From positions 326,556 through 367,115 of the forward strand of contig NZ_KE386836.1 of assembly GCF_000429025.1 (NCBI RefSeq): a stretch of 40,560 bases of DNA, read 5' to 3'. The position numbers were made by a program, and so were the translations under genes. Source of the DNA: Actinospineispora spinosispora DSM 44797 (GTDB lineage Bacteria; Actinomycetota; Actinomycetes; Mycobacteriales; Pseudonocardiaceae). Of this stretch, positions 40,459-40,560 are shown piece by piece; positions within the stretch are counted from its first letter, which is position 1; the number at the start of each line of letters is the position of its first letter. Below the pieces are notes generated by a model. The model worked only from the letters and a program-made list of their open reading frames with translations. It was not told the origin of the DNA and searched no databases.

Positions 40459-40518
40459 GTGATGAGGGCGTCTACCGCGAAGCGGCGCCGAAGGCGTAGC
40501 CGGAGTGGGCACTCACGA
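40452..40518. repeat. CGTGAGTG palindrome after the last gene (copy 5)
   Basis: CTCGTGAGTG at the left (TGA 40456-40458 is the TetR stop) pairs with CACTCACGA near 40510-40518. The interior contains further pairing (CTACCGCGAAGCGGCGCCG, AAGGCGTAG). The pattern restarts as CGTCGTGAG close to the window edge. Confidence 0.6.
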
Positions 40519-40560
40519 CAGCTTTTCCGTCGTGAGGGTCCAGTCCGGCTATAGGCGCCC

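Overview
The window is high-GC actinobacterial DNA with GTG/TTG starts, strong third-position GC, SAM-IV and LexA-type control signals, and protein families typical of filamentous actinomycetes. The gene set (DUF222-HNH gene, tandem C40 peptidases, bacterial nitric oxide synthase, DUF6131, DUF3040) best fits Pseudonocardiaceae (Amycolatopsis/Saccharothrix/Lentzea-like). Genus cannot be settled by eye. No rRNA, tRNA or CRISPR array was seen.

Layout. 0-5 kb: a repeat element cut by the window edge, a YdeP-type molybdopterin oxidoreductase, then a patch of gene decay (a DUF222-HNH gene with a LexA-like box but a lost N-terminal part, an orphan reverse-strand ORF and a wrecked DUF5753 regulator). 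5-9.7 kb: three paralogous NlpC/P60 peptidases, each behind the same ~180-nt leader, then a divergent membrane-anchored pseudokinase. 9.8-13.1 kb: nitric oxide synthase, a small membrane protein, and a class V aminotransferase/cysteine desulfurase behind a SAM-IV riboswitch. 13.1-18.7 kb: a TetR gene divergent from an acyl-CoA dehydrogenase / carboxyltransferase / acyl-CoA synthetase operon. 18.7-24.2 kb: a QueG-like Fe-S protein, a 624-bp element with terminal inverted repeats, then a three-gene locus: Crp-family regulator, nucleotide-cyclase-like protein and P-loop/helical-repeat protein. The last two share an amyloid/RHIM-like motif. 24.1-31.9 kb: secreted hydrolase, metallophosphoesterase, AlkB-like dioxygenase, small membrane proteins, a zinc-less alcohol dehydrogenase-like reductase, a long inverted-repeat structure and a TetR/MFS export pair. 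32-40.5 kb: a sigma factor fused to a membrane anchor, Ku with a coiled-coil partner, a second DUF6131, a second terminal-inverted-repeat element, GH43, FmdB-like zinc ribbon, inositol-phosphatase-like enzyme, nitronate monooxygenase, SDR and TetR.

The most promising candidate system is 20.6-24.2 kb. A regulator with an intact-looking cyclic-nucleotide pocket lies just upstream of a protein with class III cyclase metal aspartates. That protein ends in SGIQAGVV, which recurs near the N-terminus of the next, NTPase-like protein. This is the architecture expected of an effector/receptor pair that signals through a shared amyloid motif, possibly with a second-messenger output read by the Crp protein. 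Second in interest is a set of structured intergenic repeats: TIR-bounded elements full of CGAAGG-type hairpins, a 155-bp-arm inverted repeat enclosing two nested palindromes, 22-bp tandem repeats, and palindromes whose left arm contains the stop codon of the preceding gene.
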